Assembly: GCA_025449975.1 (NCBI GenBank)
Contig: JANWIG010000025.1
Span: forward strand, 20,686-84,685
Reading direction: 5' to 3'
Origin: Thermoactinomycetaceae bacterium
GTDB lineage: Bacteria; Bacillota; Bacilli; Thermoactinomycetales; Thermoactinomycetaceae
Length of the DNA: 64,000 bases
Below, piece after piece: positions 51,831 through 60,507 of the stretch. Within the stretch, counting starts at the first letter, position 1, and the number at the start of each line of letters is the position of its first letter. The notes beneath the pieces are model-generated. The model saw only the letters and a list, made by a program, of their open reading frames with translations, was not told the origin of the DNA and ran no database searches. A program made the translations under genes and the position numbers.

Positions 51831-52621
51831 GTCGACTAGCACTGGCATTTGAACAACCGGCACCGCGTTTGATCCCCTTTATTATGACAGGGGATCCATC
51901 GATCGAGGTGACAGAAGAACTGATTATCGAAATGGAGCAAGCAGGAGTTGCGGCGATCGAATTGGGAGTCCCTTTCTCGGATCCATCCGCTGATGGTCCG
52001 GTGATTCAAGCAGCGGGCGAACGAGCGTTAAGCCAACAGGTTACCTGTCATGATGTGCTTCAATTGGGACGGCGAGTACGCGAGCGCGGTTGTCAAACAC
52101 CGCTGATCTTGTTTTCTTATTTAAATCCATTGCTTCAGTATGGAATGGAAAAGCTCTTTCAAGAGGCAAGCGAAGCGGGATTTGATGGCGTGATTATCCC
52201 CGATCTTCCCTTTGAGGAAAGCAGCCCGTTTCGTTCCTTGAGCAGTCGCTATCAGCTTCCCTTGATCTCTTTTGTCGCGCCAACTTCACGGAAGAGAATG
52301 CAAAAAATCGGGGAGGAAGCGGAAGGCTTTTTGTATTGTATTTCGTCGCTTGGAACAACTGGTACACGTCAGGAGTTTGCCGATCGAATCGAGCCCTTTT
52401 TGCAGGAAGTAAAACGATATAGTCGTGTTCCAACAGCGATCGGTTTTGGGATCTCCGAGCCGAAGCATGTCAGGTATTTTTCGGAGTGGGTGGATGCCGT
52501 GATCGTGGGAAGTGCGCTGGTTCAAAAAATCGCTGAGCGAAAAGAAAGGTTGATACAAAAAAATTCTCGTCAGCAAGCCCTTGGAGAAATAATAGCGTTT
52601 GTCAAGGAGCTAAGAAAATAG
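51827..52621 (+). CDS. trpA: Tryptophan synthase alpha chain
   Basis: Releases indole from indole-3-glycerol phosphate and channels it to TrpB. The 264-aa TIM barrel has [19 protein letters not shown] with the catalytic glutamate, [12 protein letters not shown] with the catalytic aspartate, and [18 protein letters not shown] is the loop 6 region, slightly changed from the usual GVTG. It overlaps trpB by 4 nt behind GGAGAAACAGAA. Confidence 0.95.
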   Translation: MSRLALAFEQPAPRLIPFIMTGDPSIEVTEELIIEMEQAGVAAIELGVPFSDPSADGPVIQAAGERALSQQVTCHDVLQLGRRVRERGCQTPLILFSYLNPLLQYGMEKLFQEASEAGFDGVIIPDLPFEESSPFRSLSSRYQLPLISFVAPTSRKRMQKIGEEAEGFLYCISSLGTTGTRQEFADRIEPFLQEVKRYSRVPTAIGFGISEPKHVRYFSEWVDAVIVGSALVQKIAERKERLIQKNSRQQALGEIIAFVKELRK

Positions 52622-52658
52622 TAAGATTATAGATAAAAAATGGGAAGGAAAATGAGTC

Positions 52659-53741
52659 ATGAGAGTGAAAGCATCCATTCAGGGGATTGAAGTGTATCAA
52701 CCAGGAAAATCATTAAAAGATGTAAAAGCAGAATTAGGATTGGAAGAAGTGATTAAGCTTTCATCCAATGAAAATCCATATGGCTGTTCGCCACGCGTTT
52801 TTCCGGCATTGATGGAGTTAAAAGACCAATTTCATTATTACCCTGATGGTGCTGCCCAAGATTTAAAGGCCAAATTAGCTGAACATTTGGAAGTAGATGA
52901 GCGACGGCTGATTTTGGGAAATGGTTCCGATGAAGTCATCCAAATCATTTGTCGGACGATATTGGAACCAGGTGCGGAATCAGTGATGGCTGATCTTACT
53001 TTTTCACGATATGAAGCAGGTGTCATGATTGAAGGAGCGACTCCGGTCAAAGTTCCGATGAAAGAGGGAACGCATGATCTAGAGGCGATGTTGGCGGCGA
53101 TTACCGAGAAGACACGCGTCGTCTGGGTCTGTAACCCCAATAACCCGACGGGGACGATGGTTGGACAAGAAGAGCTGGAGCGTTTTCTCGATCAGGTACC
53201 TGACCATGTTTTCGTCGTTCTGGATGAGGCTTATTATGAATATGTGACCGATCCGTCTTATCCGGACTCCTTATCTTTATTGGATTATAATCCACAGATC
53301 ATCGTTTTACGTACCTTCTCGAAAATTTATGGGTTGGCTTCCTTCCGTGTGGGTTATGGGATTGCTCATCCCGATCTGATTCAAGAATTTGAGCGAGTAC
53401 GTGAACCTTTTAACGTAAATAGTTTGGCTCAACAGGCAGCGATCGCAGCATTGGAAGATCAGGAGTTTATCGCCTATTGCCGTCGGCAAAATCGTCGTGG
53501 TATTGAGAAGATTACCAGCAAGTTGGACGAGCTGGGTCTTAAATATTTCCCAGCGCATGGAAACTTTATTATGTTTGACGCTCAGCTTCCTGCAGACGTG
53601 GTCTTTCAATTTTTATTAAGAAAAGGAATTATCGTTCGGACCAGAATAGGTGGACCTACCTATGTACGGGTCACCGTGGGAACGGATGAGCAAAATGAGC
53701 GATTGCTCGAAGCGCTGACCGAAATGAAACGAGGCTTGTAG
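52659..53741 (+). CDS. hisC: Histidinol-phosphate aminotransferase
   Basis: A 360-aa class I/II PLP aminotransferase serving histidine and, by overlap, aromatic amino acid synthesis. It has KLSSNENPYGCSPRV, the WVCNPNNPTGTMV motif, VLDEAYYEY, and RTFSKIYGLASFRVGYG with the PLP lysine around residue 221. The position between trpA and tyrA is typical of the Bacillus aro supraoperon, where HisC also transaminates phenylpyruvate and hydroxyphenylpyruvate. Confidence 0.95.
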   Translation: MRVKASIQGIEVYQPGKSLKDVKAELGLEEVIKLSSNENPYGCSPRVFPALMELKDQFHYYPDGAAQDLKAKLAEHLEVDERRLILGNGSDEVIQIICRTILEPGAESVMADLTFSRYEAGVMIEGATPVKVPMKEGTHDLEAMLAAITEKTRVVWVCNPNNPTGTMVGQEELERFLDQVPDHVFVVLDEAYYEYVTDPSYPDSLSLLDYNPQIIVLRTFSKIYGLASFRVGYGIAHPDLIQEFERVREPFNVNSLAQQAAIAALEDQEFIAYCRRQNRRGIEKITSKLDELGLKYFPAHGNFIMFDAQLPADVVFQFLLRKGIIVRTRIGGPTYVRVTVGTDEQNERLLEALTEMKRGL

Positions 53742-53744
53742 GAA

Positions 53745-54881
53745 ATGGCAAAGACAGTAGCTATTTTGGGAATCGGTTTGATTGGTGGCTCTTTGGCACT
53801 TAGTTTTAAGGAGCGAACCAATCTAAAAGTAATCGGCTTTGATCGAAATAAGGAAAATTTAGCGTTTGCCCAAGCTGCAGGAGCGCTGGATGCGGGATAT
53901 ACGACGCTTTTACCTGCTGTTCAAGATGCGGATTATGTTTTGATTGCCTTACCTGTGGATAAGATTAAACAGGTGATTCATCATCTTTGCGAGCTCCCCC
54001 TCAAACCGGGGGTGATCATTTCGGATGTAGGCAGTACCAAAGCAGAAATCGTCGCCGAAGGGCGGAAGCTGATGAGATCCGATGTGACCTTTATCGGAGG
54101 ACATCCGATGGCAGGTTCCCATCGATCCGGTTTTCGTGCTGCCCATTCTCTGTTGTTTGAGAATGCTTTTTATGTGCTTACACCGGATCATTCGATCGCA
54201 AAGGAAAAAGTACGGGAGCTGAAGCAGGTTTTAACGGAAGCGACCAAAGCCCAAGTGGTTTTGATGGATCCGTTGGAACATGATCGTGTGGTTGGAGCGA
54301 TCAGCCATCTTCCCCATATTATTGCCTCCGGATTGGTTTACCAAGTAGGCATTTACAATGAACAGAATCAGTGGTTTCATCAACTGGCAGCAGGTGGCTT
54401 TCGCGATTTAACGCGGATTGCTTCCAGTCATCCGATTATGTGGCGAGATATTTTGCTGAGCAATCGAAAAGAGCTGACTCGCTTGTTGGATGATTGGATT
54501 GCCCAAATGAAGGAGTTTCAAACAGCTATTCTCGAAGAGGATGCGCCGAAGATCGAGCATTTGTTTGAGCGAGCTCGTCAGTTGCGCGATCAGCTCCCTG
54601 ATCGCAAACAGGGAATGATTGCTCGGCTGTATCAATGTTACTTAGATATTCCAGACCGTCCCGGGGCGATTGCCACCATCTCTACCTACTTGGCGGAGGA
54701 AAAGATTAACTTAAGCAATATCGGAGTTTTGGAAAATCGGGAGGATGCCCCCGGTCTGTTGCAGCTTTCCTTTCGACAAGAGGAAGATTATCGTCGGGCA
54801 GTTGATTGTCTGCGCCGTCGGGGTTATGCTGTTTTTACCAATGAAGAAAAAGCGGAGAAAGAAGAGATTACTGTCCGCTAA
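53745..54881 (+). CDS. tyrA: Prephenate dehydrogenase with ACT domain
   Basis: Oxidatively decarboxylates prephenate to hydroxyphenylpyruvate. The 378-aa protein has the NAD motif GIGLIGGSLALSF (residues 9-21), SDVGSTKAEIV, the catalytic-histidine region GGHPMAGSHRSG and HDRVVGAISHLPH. The last 80 residues, starting at about YLDIPDRPGAIATISTYLAE, form an ACT domain for tyrosine feedback. It starts 3 nt after hisC. Confidence 0.95.
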   Translation: MAKTVAILGIGLIGGSLALSFKERTNLKVIGFDRNKENLAFAQAAGALDAGYTTLLPAVQDADYVLIALPVDKIKQVIHHLCELPLKPGVIISDVGSTKAEIVAEGRKLMRSDVTFIGGHPMAGSHRSGFRAAHSLLFENAFYVLTPDHSIAKEKVRELKQVLTEATKAQVVLMDPLEHDRVVGAISHLPHIIASGLVYQVGIYNEQNQWFHQLAAGGFRDLTRIASSHPIMWRDILLSNRKELTRLLDDWIAQMKEFQTAILEEDAPKIEHLFERARQLRDQLPDRKQGMIARLYQCYLDIPDRPGAIATISTYLAEEKINLSNIGVLENREDAPGLLQLSFRQEEDYRRAVDCLRRRGYAVFTNEEKAEKEEITVR

Positions 54882-54923
54882 CAAGAGCCGTACGAGGGAG
54901 AAATTTCCTCGGTGCGGTTCTTG
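54882..54923 (+). terminator. Long hairpin after tyrA
   Basis: CAAGAGCCGTACGAGG pairs with CCTCGGTGCGGTTCTTG with wobble pairs and one bulge. No clean T tract follows, so its terminating power is uncertain, but it marks the end of the aromatic operon. Confidence 0.55.
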
Positions 54924-55127
54924 CTCCACAAAAAAGTGGGAAATATTTAAAAAAAAGGCTTTTGCCTGCCAATAGCTTAACAGAATTAAATATTATTTAA
55001 TTTTATTAAAAAGGGAAAAATCACCTTGTTATAAGGGATATATTATATTAAGCGAATCGAGTAGCTTGATAAGAAGATGAATGGGGAGAATGTGGTTTTC
55101 TTATATTAGAAAATTACAAGGATTCCA

Positions 55128-55157
55128 TTGACGAGGTTTCGTTTTTATTATTATAAT
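55128..55157 (+). promoter_or_regulatory. Strong promoter with terminator 50 nt downstream
   Basis: TTGACG at 55128-55133, 18-nt spacer, TATAAT at 55152-55157 (perfect). Transcripts would begin near 55164. The rest of 54924-55127 is AT-rich and shows no gene. Confidence 0.75.
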
Positions 55158-55205
55158 AATGAATACAGTATGCTTTCTCTCCACTCCTGTTCGTTAGCCT
55201 TGTGG

Positions 55206-55242
55206 ACCGTTTTTCGTTTTATGGAAACGGTTCTTTTTTTTT
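55206..55242 (+). terminator. Terminator in the leader of the 167-aa membrane protein gene
   Basis: Stem ACCGTTT / AAACGGT with a 12-nt loop, then TCTTTTTTTT, upstream of ATG 55283. Together with the promoter it defines a possible 75-80 nt transcript. Confidence 0.8.
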
Positions 55243-55282
55243 GCCTCGATTCATACCCTCTGTTAAGGGGGTTGTCTAATCC

Positions 55283-55786
55283 ATGATAAAGCAAAATTAT
55301 CTTCGGCTGGGATGTGAAGCGATTTTTGTCTTAAAAGCGATTATCATCCTAAAAAGTTGGATTTTCCCTTTCTTTATATCCATTTGGTTTCCAATCGATG
55401 ATTTATCCAGTCAGATGATCCATTGGACCGTCCTCATGGTCGGAGTGGTGATCTGTTTTCTTTACTTGGGATTGGGATCTTTATCCAAATTTGGTTATGA
55501 TTTGACTACTTGGGATGCTTTTTGTTTTTTTCTTTTCTTTCATTTACCCTTTTTTCTCCCTTTTTCCTTTATGCAGGAAGCCAAAGAGATCTGGCTTCGT
55601 TTATTTGGTGATTTCCTCTCCTTGTTTTTGGCGCAAGTACCGTTTTCCATTTCTCCGAATGGAATCGTTTTTTTCTATTTCTTACTGTTTTTTTTAGGAA
55701 GAAAAATTCAAGTACTGGAGCAATCAGCAGAGCGGGTGGAAAAAGAGGCGAGGCGAACTTTCCAGACCTCGACGGGTTCCTCCTAA
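55283..55786 (+). CDS. Unrecognised membrane protein
   Basis: A 167-aa protein rich in Phe, Leu and Ile with about four membrane helices (roughly residues 15-35, 48-68, 76-95 and 108-142). A short charged tail, EQSAERVEKEARRTFQTSTGSS, could be cytoplasmic. AAGGGGG lies 11 nt before ATG 55283. No motif allows a functional call. It lies where aroA (EPSP synthase) and ypiA stand in B. subtilis. Confidence 0.6.
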   Translation: MIKQNYLRLGCEAIFVLKAIIILKSWIFPFFISIWFPIDDLSSQMIHWTVLMVGVVICFLYLGLGSLSKFGYDLTTWDAFCFFLFFHLPFFLPFSFMQEAKEIWLRLFGDFLSLFLAQVPFSISPNGIVFFYFLLFFLGRKIQVLEQSAERVEKEARRTFQTSTGSS

Positions 55787-55879
55787 TTCCCTAGGAACAG
55801 TTGCTGTTTATAGGTCTATCTTCACAATGGGATGTCCAAAATAAGAATGTAGGAACTGATTGCGAAGGGAAGATAGACG

Positions 55880-57013
55880 ATGAGAACGGTCGACTGGCTT
55901 ACTTATACCGGAATTGAACATTTGAAGAAGCTCAATCAATTTTATGGTTGTGAAATGGAAAATCAGCACTCCAAACATGAATTGATTTGTTCCTTGTTAA
56001 GGCAGATGGGACAAAAGAAGACAATCAAAAAAATGATGGAGCAATTGTCTCCAGCGGAGCATCGCTTTTTGCAGTTGCTTGTCTTGGACCACAGTCCTGC
56101 TTTTAGCATGGAAGAGCTACTGGTTAAGGCGCGCGCTGCGCAAAAAAATGAGGAAGAGCAGCCGCGTACATATGTAGTAAATGCCATAAAGAAAGGCTGG
56201 CTATTTCCAGGCTACTCTTTGCAAACACAAAATTTATATCATGTTCCTTCGGATTTAAGAGAGCAGATCATCGCTCTTCTCCGTGAACCATATAAAAAAT
56301 TTCAAGCTCCACAGCCTTCCGTTTTTCGCGATGAAGGTTTTCAAATGGTATATGACTTGCACCATTTTTTGGATTTTTTGTCTCGTGAGATCGTTCGTCT
56401 CACCAATGATGGAGCGATTTATAAGCAGCAACAACGTCAGTTGTTTCAAAATTTCTTTATTCAGGAAAAACCGCTTCAATCCAAAGGACCCCGCTTTGGC
56501 TTCGGAAGACGTTATCATCTCTATCCTGACCGCTTTTCTCTTATATATGATTATGGCTTTTATCAAGAATATTTTATTGAGCAAGATGGATATATATGTT
56601 TATCTGAATCCGGTTTCGGGAAAATAAATAAAACCATCGATGAAATTGAAGCTAAGAACTTGTATCGTTTCTGGATTCGTCTTTATCGCAAGCCCATTAA
56701 CCATCTACCGATCATCATTCGTTGGATTGGTCTTCTTGCTCATCCTGGTTGGTTTCCACTAGATGAATTGTATAATGTTGTCAAGTCGTGGCTGTCACCG
56801 TTTTATTATGAAACGGAGGAATCACTCTATCGCAAAGTGTTGCAGATGTTGTGTCACTTGGGAGTGATCCGCCTAGGAAGTGAAGCAGGGCGAAGTTTTG
56901 TCTCTTTAACAAAGACAGGTGTGAAATGGATGCTTGGTGTTTCGGTGTTTCGTGAACAGGCGATCGAAGACGAGTTCATCCAACTTTCGACAGAAAGAAA
57001 AAATCGCTTTTAA
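55880..57013 (+). CDS. Unrecognised 377-aa protein, possibly winged-helix helicase-associated type
   Basis: Soluble protein. Residues 1-110 are helical with an LSPAEHRFLQLLVLD segment followed by a region ending VNAIKKGWLF, reminiscent of winged-helix domains in helicase-associated (XPB/Ssl2-like N-terminal) proteins. The middle (150-240) is rich in aromatic and basic residues. The C-terminal 120 residues have WFPLDELYNVVKSWLSPFYY then LGVIRLGSEAGRSFVSLTK, again wHTH-like. No ATPase motif is present. The likeness is only a visual impression. GAAGGGAAG precedes ATG 55880. Confidence 0.6.
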   Translation: MRTVDWLTYTGIEHLKKLNQFYGCEMENQHSKHELICSLLRQMGQKKTIKKMMEQLSPAEHRFLQLLVLDHSPAFSMEELLVKARAAQKNEEEQPRTYVVNAIKKGWLFPGYSLQTQNLYHVPSDLREQIIALLREPYKKFQAPQPSVFRDEGFQMVYDLHHFLDFLSREIVRLTNDGAIYKQQQRQLFQNFFIQEKPLQSKGPRFGFGRRYHLYPDRFSLIYDYGFYQEYFIEQDGYICLSESGFGKINKTIDEIEAKNLYRFWIRLYRKPINHLPIIIRWIGLLAHPGWFPLDELYNVVKSWLSPFYYETEESLYRKVLQMLCHLGVIRLGSEAGRSFVSLTKTGVKWMLGVSVFREQAIEDEFIQLSTERKNRF

Positions 57014-57150
57014 TGGAGGATCTCATAGGGCAATTGTCGAATTAATATATACGTAGATAATATTTTTTAAGTTTAATATCTATTTTTATCTGCGTATGAA
57101 TAAAATCTTTTTGGGGAGAATGAAAGGTATTTTGAGGTGAGACGGGGCAA

Positions 57151-57699
57151 ATGGGCGGCATTACCGTTTCCGAAAAGAAAGAATTTATTCATTGGTTTTT
57201 AAAGAATTATGAGCTTCAGAAGAAAGGCACTGCGTTTCTTCTTCGATACTTATCCTCTGATAATGAACTGCTAAGAAGGGTCCATTTTGTAGACAATGTC
57301 CGTTCTTTAGGGAGATCGTTGATTATTTCCACAAAGTGTTCAGATATGCCACCTTTTCGTTTTATTAAAAATAAACAGGTCGAGTCGGATGTAGAGACTG
57401 CTTTCTTTGATATTAAATTTTCTCCAAATGAAGATATTTACATTGGGCTATATTTTAAAGATAGAAATTCATGCCCGGAATATGCCGCGGTATTGGAGGG
57501 GAATCCCATGGAAAAACAGGACTTAGTTCAGGACAAATTGCTAGGTCTCTTTGCGGAGATACTTCTGGACCAGGCGGTACTTGAGTTTCAACGAAAACAA
57601 CTTTATCGTCAGATCGATGAGGCGCTAGAAACCGGAGATAAAGAGGTATTCATGGAGTTAAGCGAAAAATGGTTAAAGATACTAGATGCAAAAAAATAA
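57151..57699 (+). CDS. ypiB: YpiB/ReoY family protein (UPF0302)
   Basis: A 182-aa protein matching B. subtilis YpiB. The start VSEKKEFIHWFLKNYELQKK is followed by VHFVDNVRSLGRSLIISTKC, PPFRFIKNKQVESDVETAFF and AAVLEGNPMEKQD. The C-terminal LLDQAVLEFQRKQLYRQIDE and ALETGDKEVFMELSEKW complete the pattern. In Listeria the homologue ReoY helps ClpCP control MurA turnover. That role is plausible here, and a ClpC adaptor gene is also in this window. GACGGGG precedes ATG 57151. Confidence 0.88.
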   Translation: MGGITVSEKKEFIHWFLKNYELQKKGTAFLLRYLSSDNELLRRVHFVDNVRSLGRSLIISTKCSDMPPFRFIKNKQVESDVETAFFDIKFSPNEDIYIGLYFKDRNSCPEYAAVLEGNPMEKQDLVQDKLLGLFAEILLDQAVLEFQRKQLYRQIDEALETGDKEVFMELSEKWLKILDAKK

Positions 57700-57714
57700 A
57701 TAAGGTATAATAGT

Positions 57715-57738
57715 TTCGGCTGATGCCGAGTTTTTTTT
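57715..57738 (+). terminator. Terminator between ypiB and ypiF
   Basis: Stem TCGGC / GCCGA with loop TGAT, then G and eight T, directly before the ypiF start region. A TATAAT at 57706-57711 lies just upstream. Confidence 0.75.
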
Positions 57739-57759
57739 GTGAAGAATAGGATGAGGCAA

Positions 57760-58227
57760 ATGATTTTGACGGAGATCAAATCTTCAGACTGGCAGCAGTT
57801 TGCGGCCTATATTGATACTTTATGTTTACCAATCTATTCTTTTGACTTAAAAGATAAGAATGTTAACCAACAACAAGCAAATGCCATTGAGAAGGTGACA
57901 AGGCGACTGGAGCAACGTTTAAAAGGCCGGCTACTGCTTTTGCCAGCGATCCCTTTTTCAGGCCAAAATCCAGACATTTTTTTATCTTATTTAGTAGAAG
58001 TAGTCAAAGAGTTGTCTGAGTCTTCTTTTCATTATCTACTGCTCGTCCTTGACGAGAAACAGAAGGAAGTGGTCGAGTCGTTGCCTGAGTTTGCAAATTT
58101 ACAAGTATTGACACATATTGTTAAGCCAATCGCTGCATTGGGGAAAGAAACAGAAGAAAACAGTATAGAGCAGGAAATATTGGATTTATATAATAAAACG
58201 CTTAATATCTGGCAAACTAATAAGTAA
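57760..58227 (+). CDS. ypiF: YpiF-like protein (DUF2487)
   Basis: About 155 aa, soluble. It begins MILTEIKSSDWQQFAAYIDT and continues DTLCLPIYSFDL and RLEQRLKGRLLLLPAIPFSG, in the manner of the DUF2487 family placed between ypiB and qcrA in B. subtilis. Function unknown. Three in-frame starts exist (GTG 57739, ATG 57751, ATG 57760). The last has GATGAGG upstream and is marginally favoured. Confidence 0.75.
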   Translation: MILTEIKSSDWQQFAAYIDTLCLPIYSFDLKDKNVNQQQANAIEKVTRRLEQRLKGRLLLLPAIPFSGQNPDIFLSYLVEVVKELSESSFHYLLLVLDEKQKEVVESLPEFANLQVLTHIVKPIAALGKETEENSIEQEILDLYNKTLNIWQTNK

Positions 58228-58275
58228 ATGTATATCATGTCAAAATATTGTTGGTATATAGTCACATGTATTTTC

Positions 58276-58305
58276 TTGACTTTCATGTAAGAGTTTCGCT
58301 ATTAT
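58276..58305 (+). promoter_or_regulatory. Promoter of qcrABC
   Basis: TTGACT at 58276-58281, 18-nt spacer, TATTAT at 58300-58305. About 100 nt of leader follows. Confidence 0.7.
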
Positions 58306-58412
58306 GAAAGATGTCCTGGTAAGAGGTTTGCATTGAATTTATCTATTGATGTTCTAGCAAGGTTCCGATTATATAAGTGTACGGTTTCCTTAATAAGGGA
58401 GGTAGGAAGGTA

Positions 58413-58919
58413 GTGAGTAAAAAAGTTTCCCGCCGTAAATTTTTAACCTATATGCTTGGTGGGACAGCCGGTTTTTTAGGAGCAGGCTTACTCTTCCCAA
58501 TGGTACGCTTTGCCGTTGACCCTGTATTGAAAAAGGGAGGCAAAGTGGAATTCGTAGATGTTAACTTGCCGGTTAGCGAAATTACCGAAACTCCTCGAGC
58601 AGTTGAGTTTAAGATCTTTCGGAAGGATGGTTGGTACCAATCCGAAGATGGCGAAACCATGACTGCTTGGGTAATGAAGGATCCGCGACAAGAACTAGGC
58701 ATTGTGGCTTTCTCACCAATTTGTAAACATCTCGGATGTACTGTTGACTGGGAAAGTAATCCTCAGTTTAAAAACGAGTTTTTCTGTCCTTGTCACTTTG
58801 GTCGTTATACCAAAGATGGTATCAATGTCCCTGGAACACCGCCAACAGCACCATTAGACAAATATGAGTTACAAGTAAAAGATGGAAGACTATTGATTGG
58901 ACCGATTGCGCAAGCATAA
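58413..58919 (+). CDS. qcrA: Menaquinol:cytochrome c reductase, Rieske iron-sulfur subunit
   Basis: A 168-aa membrane-anchored Rieske protein. It carries a twin-arginine type start (VSRRKFLTYMLGGTAGF) and an anchor helix to about residue 36. The cluster-binding boxes are CKHLGC and CPCHFGRY, giving two Cys and two His ligands. It passes electrons from menaquinol to cytochrome c. GTG 58413 is used with GGAAGG upstream. Precedes qcrB by 27 nt. Confidence 0.95.
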   Translation: MSKKVSRRKFLTYMLGGTAGFLGAGLLFPMVRFAVDPVLKKGGKVEFVDVNLPVSEITETPRAVEFKIFRKDGWYQSEDGETMTAWVMKDPRQELGIVAFSPICKHLGCTVDWESNPQFKNEFFCPCHFGRYTKDGINVPGTPPTAPLDKYELQVKDGRLLIGPIAQA

Positions 58920-58946
58920 TAAAGCAGCGACTGGAGGTGGATTGCA

Positions 58947-59618
58947 ATGCTGCGCGCCATATACGATTGGGTCGATGAAAGGCTGGATATTACACCGATT
59001 TGGCGTGATGTCGCAGACCATGAAGTACCTGAACACGTCAACCCAGCTCACCATTTCTCGGCATTCATCTACTGCTTTGGTGGACTGACCTTTTTCGTCG
59101 TCGTGATTCAGATCTTGTCAGGGATGTTTTTAGCTCTTTATTATGTGCCTGACATTGTGAATGCTCACGCAAGTGTAAACTACTTACAGAATGAGTTGGC
59201 AATGGGAGCGATTGTACGTGGTATGCATCACTGGGGAGCCAGTGTGGCGATTGTCATGCTATTTTTGCATACTCTAAGGGTGTTCTTTACTGGATCATAT
59301 AAACATCCGCGTGAGTTTAACTGGGTGATTGGGATCTTAATATTTGCAGTGATGGTTGGATTAGGATTTACTGGATATCTACTTCCTTGGGATAATAAAG
59401 CTTATTTTGCTACCAAAGTAGGTGTAGAGATTGCTGCAGCTGTTCCTTGGATTGGTCCGTACATTGCTGCCTTCCTGCAAGGTGGGGATATCGTTGGAGC
59501 AGTAACACTTGAGCGCTTCTTCGCGTTGCATGTGTTCTTCCTTCCAGCATTACTCTTTATTTTACTAGCTGTACACTTTATCTTAATTCGTCGTCAAGGA
59601 ATTTCTGGTCCACTATAA
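58947..59618 (+). CDS. qcrB: Menaquinol:cytochrome c reductase, cytochrome b6 subunit
   Basis: The 223-aa cytochrome b6 with four membrane helices and the haem-ligating histidines in MHHWGASVAIVMLFLHTLRV and LHVFFLPALLFILLAVHFIL. The split b6/subunit IV form is as in B. subtilis. GGAGGTGG precedes ATG 58947. Confidence 0.96.
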   Translation: MLRAIYDWVDERLDITPIWRDVADHEVPEHVNPAHHFSAFIYCFGGLTFFVVVIQILSGMFLALYYVPDIVNAHASVNYLQNELAMGAIVRGMHHWGASVAIVMLFLHTLRVFFTGSYKHPREFNWVIGILIFAVMVGLGFTGYLLPWDNKAYFATKVGVEIAAAVPWIGPYIAAFLQGGDIVGAVTLERFFALHVFFLPALLFILLAVHFILIRRQGISGPL

Positions 59619-59643
59619 GGTCTACGCGTGAGGAGGGATCCAC

Positions 59644-60438
59644 ATGGCTCATAATCCAGAGGGAAACCAAAAACAAGTCCACTACGTGGGGGACTCGCGC
59701 GTTCGTGCAGACCGACCAAAAAGGTATGCTCCGGACTATTCCGAGTTTCCTGGAAAAACAGAGGCATTTATACCTGATTTTCTTTTAAAAGAGTGGATGG
59801 TTGCAGTTGTTTTCCTAGTTGGTTTTATGACATTGGTATTTAGTGAAATGCCACCGCTTGGAGAAAAGGCAGATCCGACAAATACGAGCTTTTTACCCGT
59901 TCCAGACTGGTATTTCCTGTTTGTGTATCAGTTATTGAAATACAAATGGGCATCGGGTCCATATGTTTTGATTGGTATCGTCGTTTTACCTGGTATCGCT
60001 GCAGCCGCTTTATTGCTAGCTCCTTGGCTAGATTCTGGTAAAGAACGTCGTCCACATAAACGTCCTGCAACGATCGGGATCATGTTAACTACACTGGTTA
60101 TGATTGTTGCCTTGACTTGGCAAGCTGAAGCAGAGCATCAGGAGCAGTTGATTTCGTCTCCAGTCCGTAAACCGAAATCCACCGAAATTGTCGACCCAAA
60201 TAGTAAGGCCTATCAGCTGTATAAAGAGAGTGCCTGTATCAAGTGTCACGGTGAGAAATTGGAAGGTTTAAACGGTCCGCACTTGCTTGGTATTGGTACT
60301 AAACAAGGCATGTCGAAAGAAGAAATGATTCGCATTATGGATGAAGGTCGCGGAGCAATGCCAGCTGGTATGTTCCAAGGTTCCGATGCGGATAAAGAAC
60401 TATTAGCTGAGTGGCTTATGAAACAAAAACAGAAATAG
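59644..60438 (+). CDS. qcrC: Menaquinol:cytochrome c reductase, subunit IV / cytochrome c fusion
   Basis: A 264-aa protein with a subunit IV-like N-terminal part. It has three membrane helices, with PDWYFLFVYQLLKYKWASGP matching the conserved PEWY-type quinol-site region as PDWY. A C-terminal cytochrome c domain follows from about residue 185, with the haem motif CIKCH and a later AMPAGM methionine. This fusion is characteristic of Bacillales. GAGGAGGGATCC precedes ATG 59644. Confidence 0.95.
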   Translation: MAHNPEGNQKQVHYVGDSRVRADRPKRYAPDYSEFPGKTEAFIPDFLLKEWMVAVVFLVGFMTLVFSEMPPLGEKADPTNTSFLPVPDWYFLFVYQLLKYKWASGPYVLIGIVVLPGIAAAALLLAPWLDSGKERRPHKRPATIGIMLTTLVMIVALTWQAEAEHQEQLISSPVRKPKSTEIVDPNSKAYQLYKESACIKCHGEKLEGLNGPHLLGIGTKQGMSKEEMIRIMDEGRGAMPAGMFQGSDADKELLAEWLMKQKQK

Positions 60439-60454
60439 TATATACTTAAGTATA

Positions 60455-60484
60455 GGTCTGGTTGAGTTCAACCAGGCCTTTATT
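60455..60484 (+). terminator. Intrinsic terminator after qcrC
   Basis: Stem GGTCTGGTTGA / TCAACCAGGCC (one G-U pair) with a 2-nt loop core, then TTTATTT. Confidence 0.85.
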
Positions 60485-60507
60485 TGACTGAAAGAGTGGG
60501 GATGAGG

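Noticed and set aside
55170..55282. Short ORF beginning ATG at 55170 across the leader terminator
   Set aside because: No ribosome site, and it reads through the hairpin and T run.
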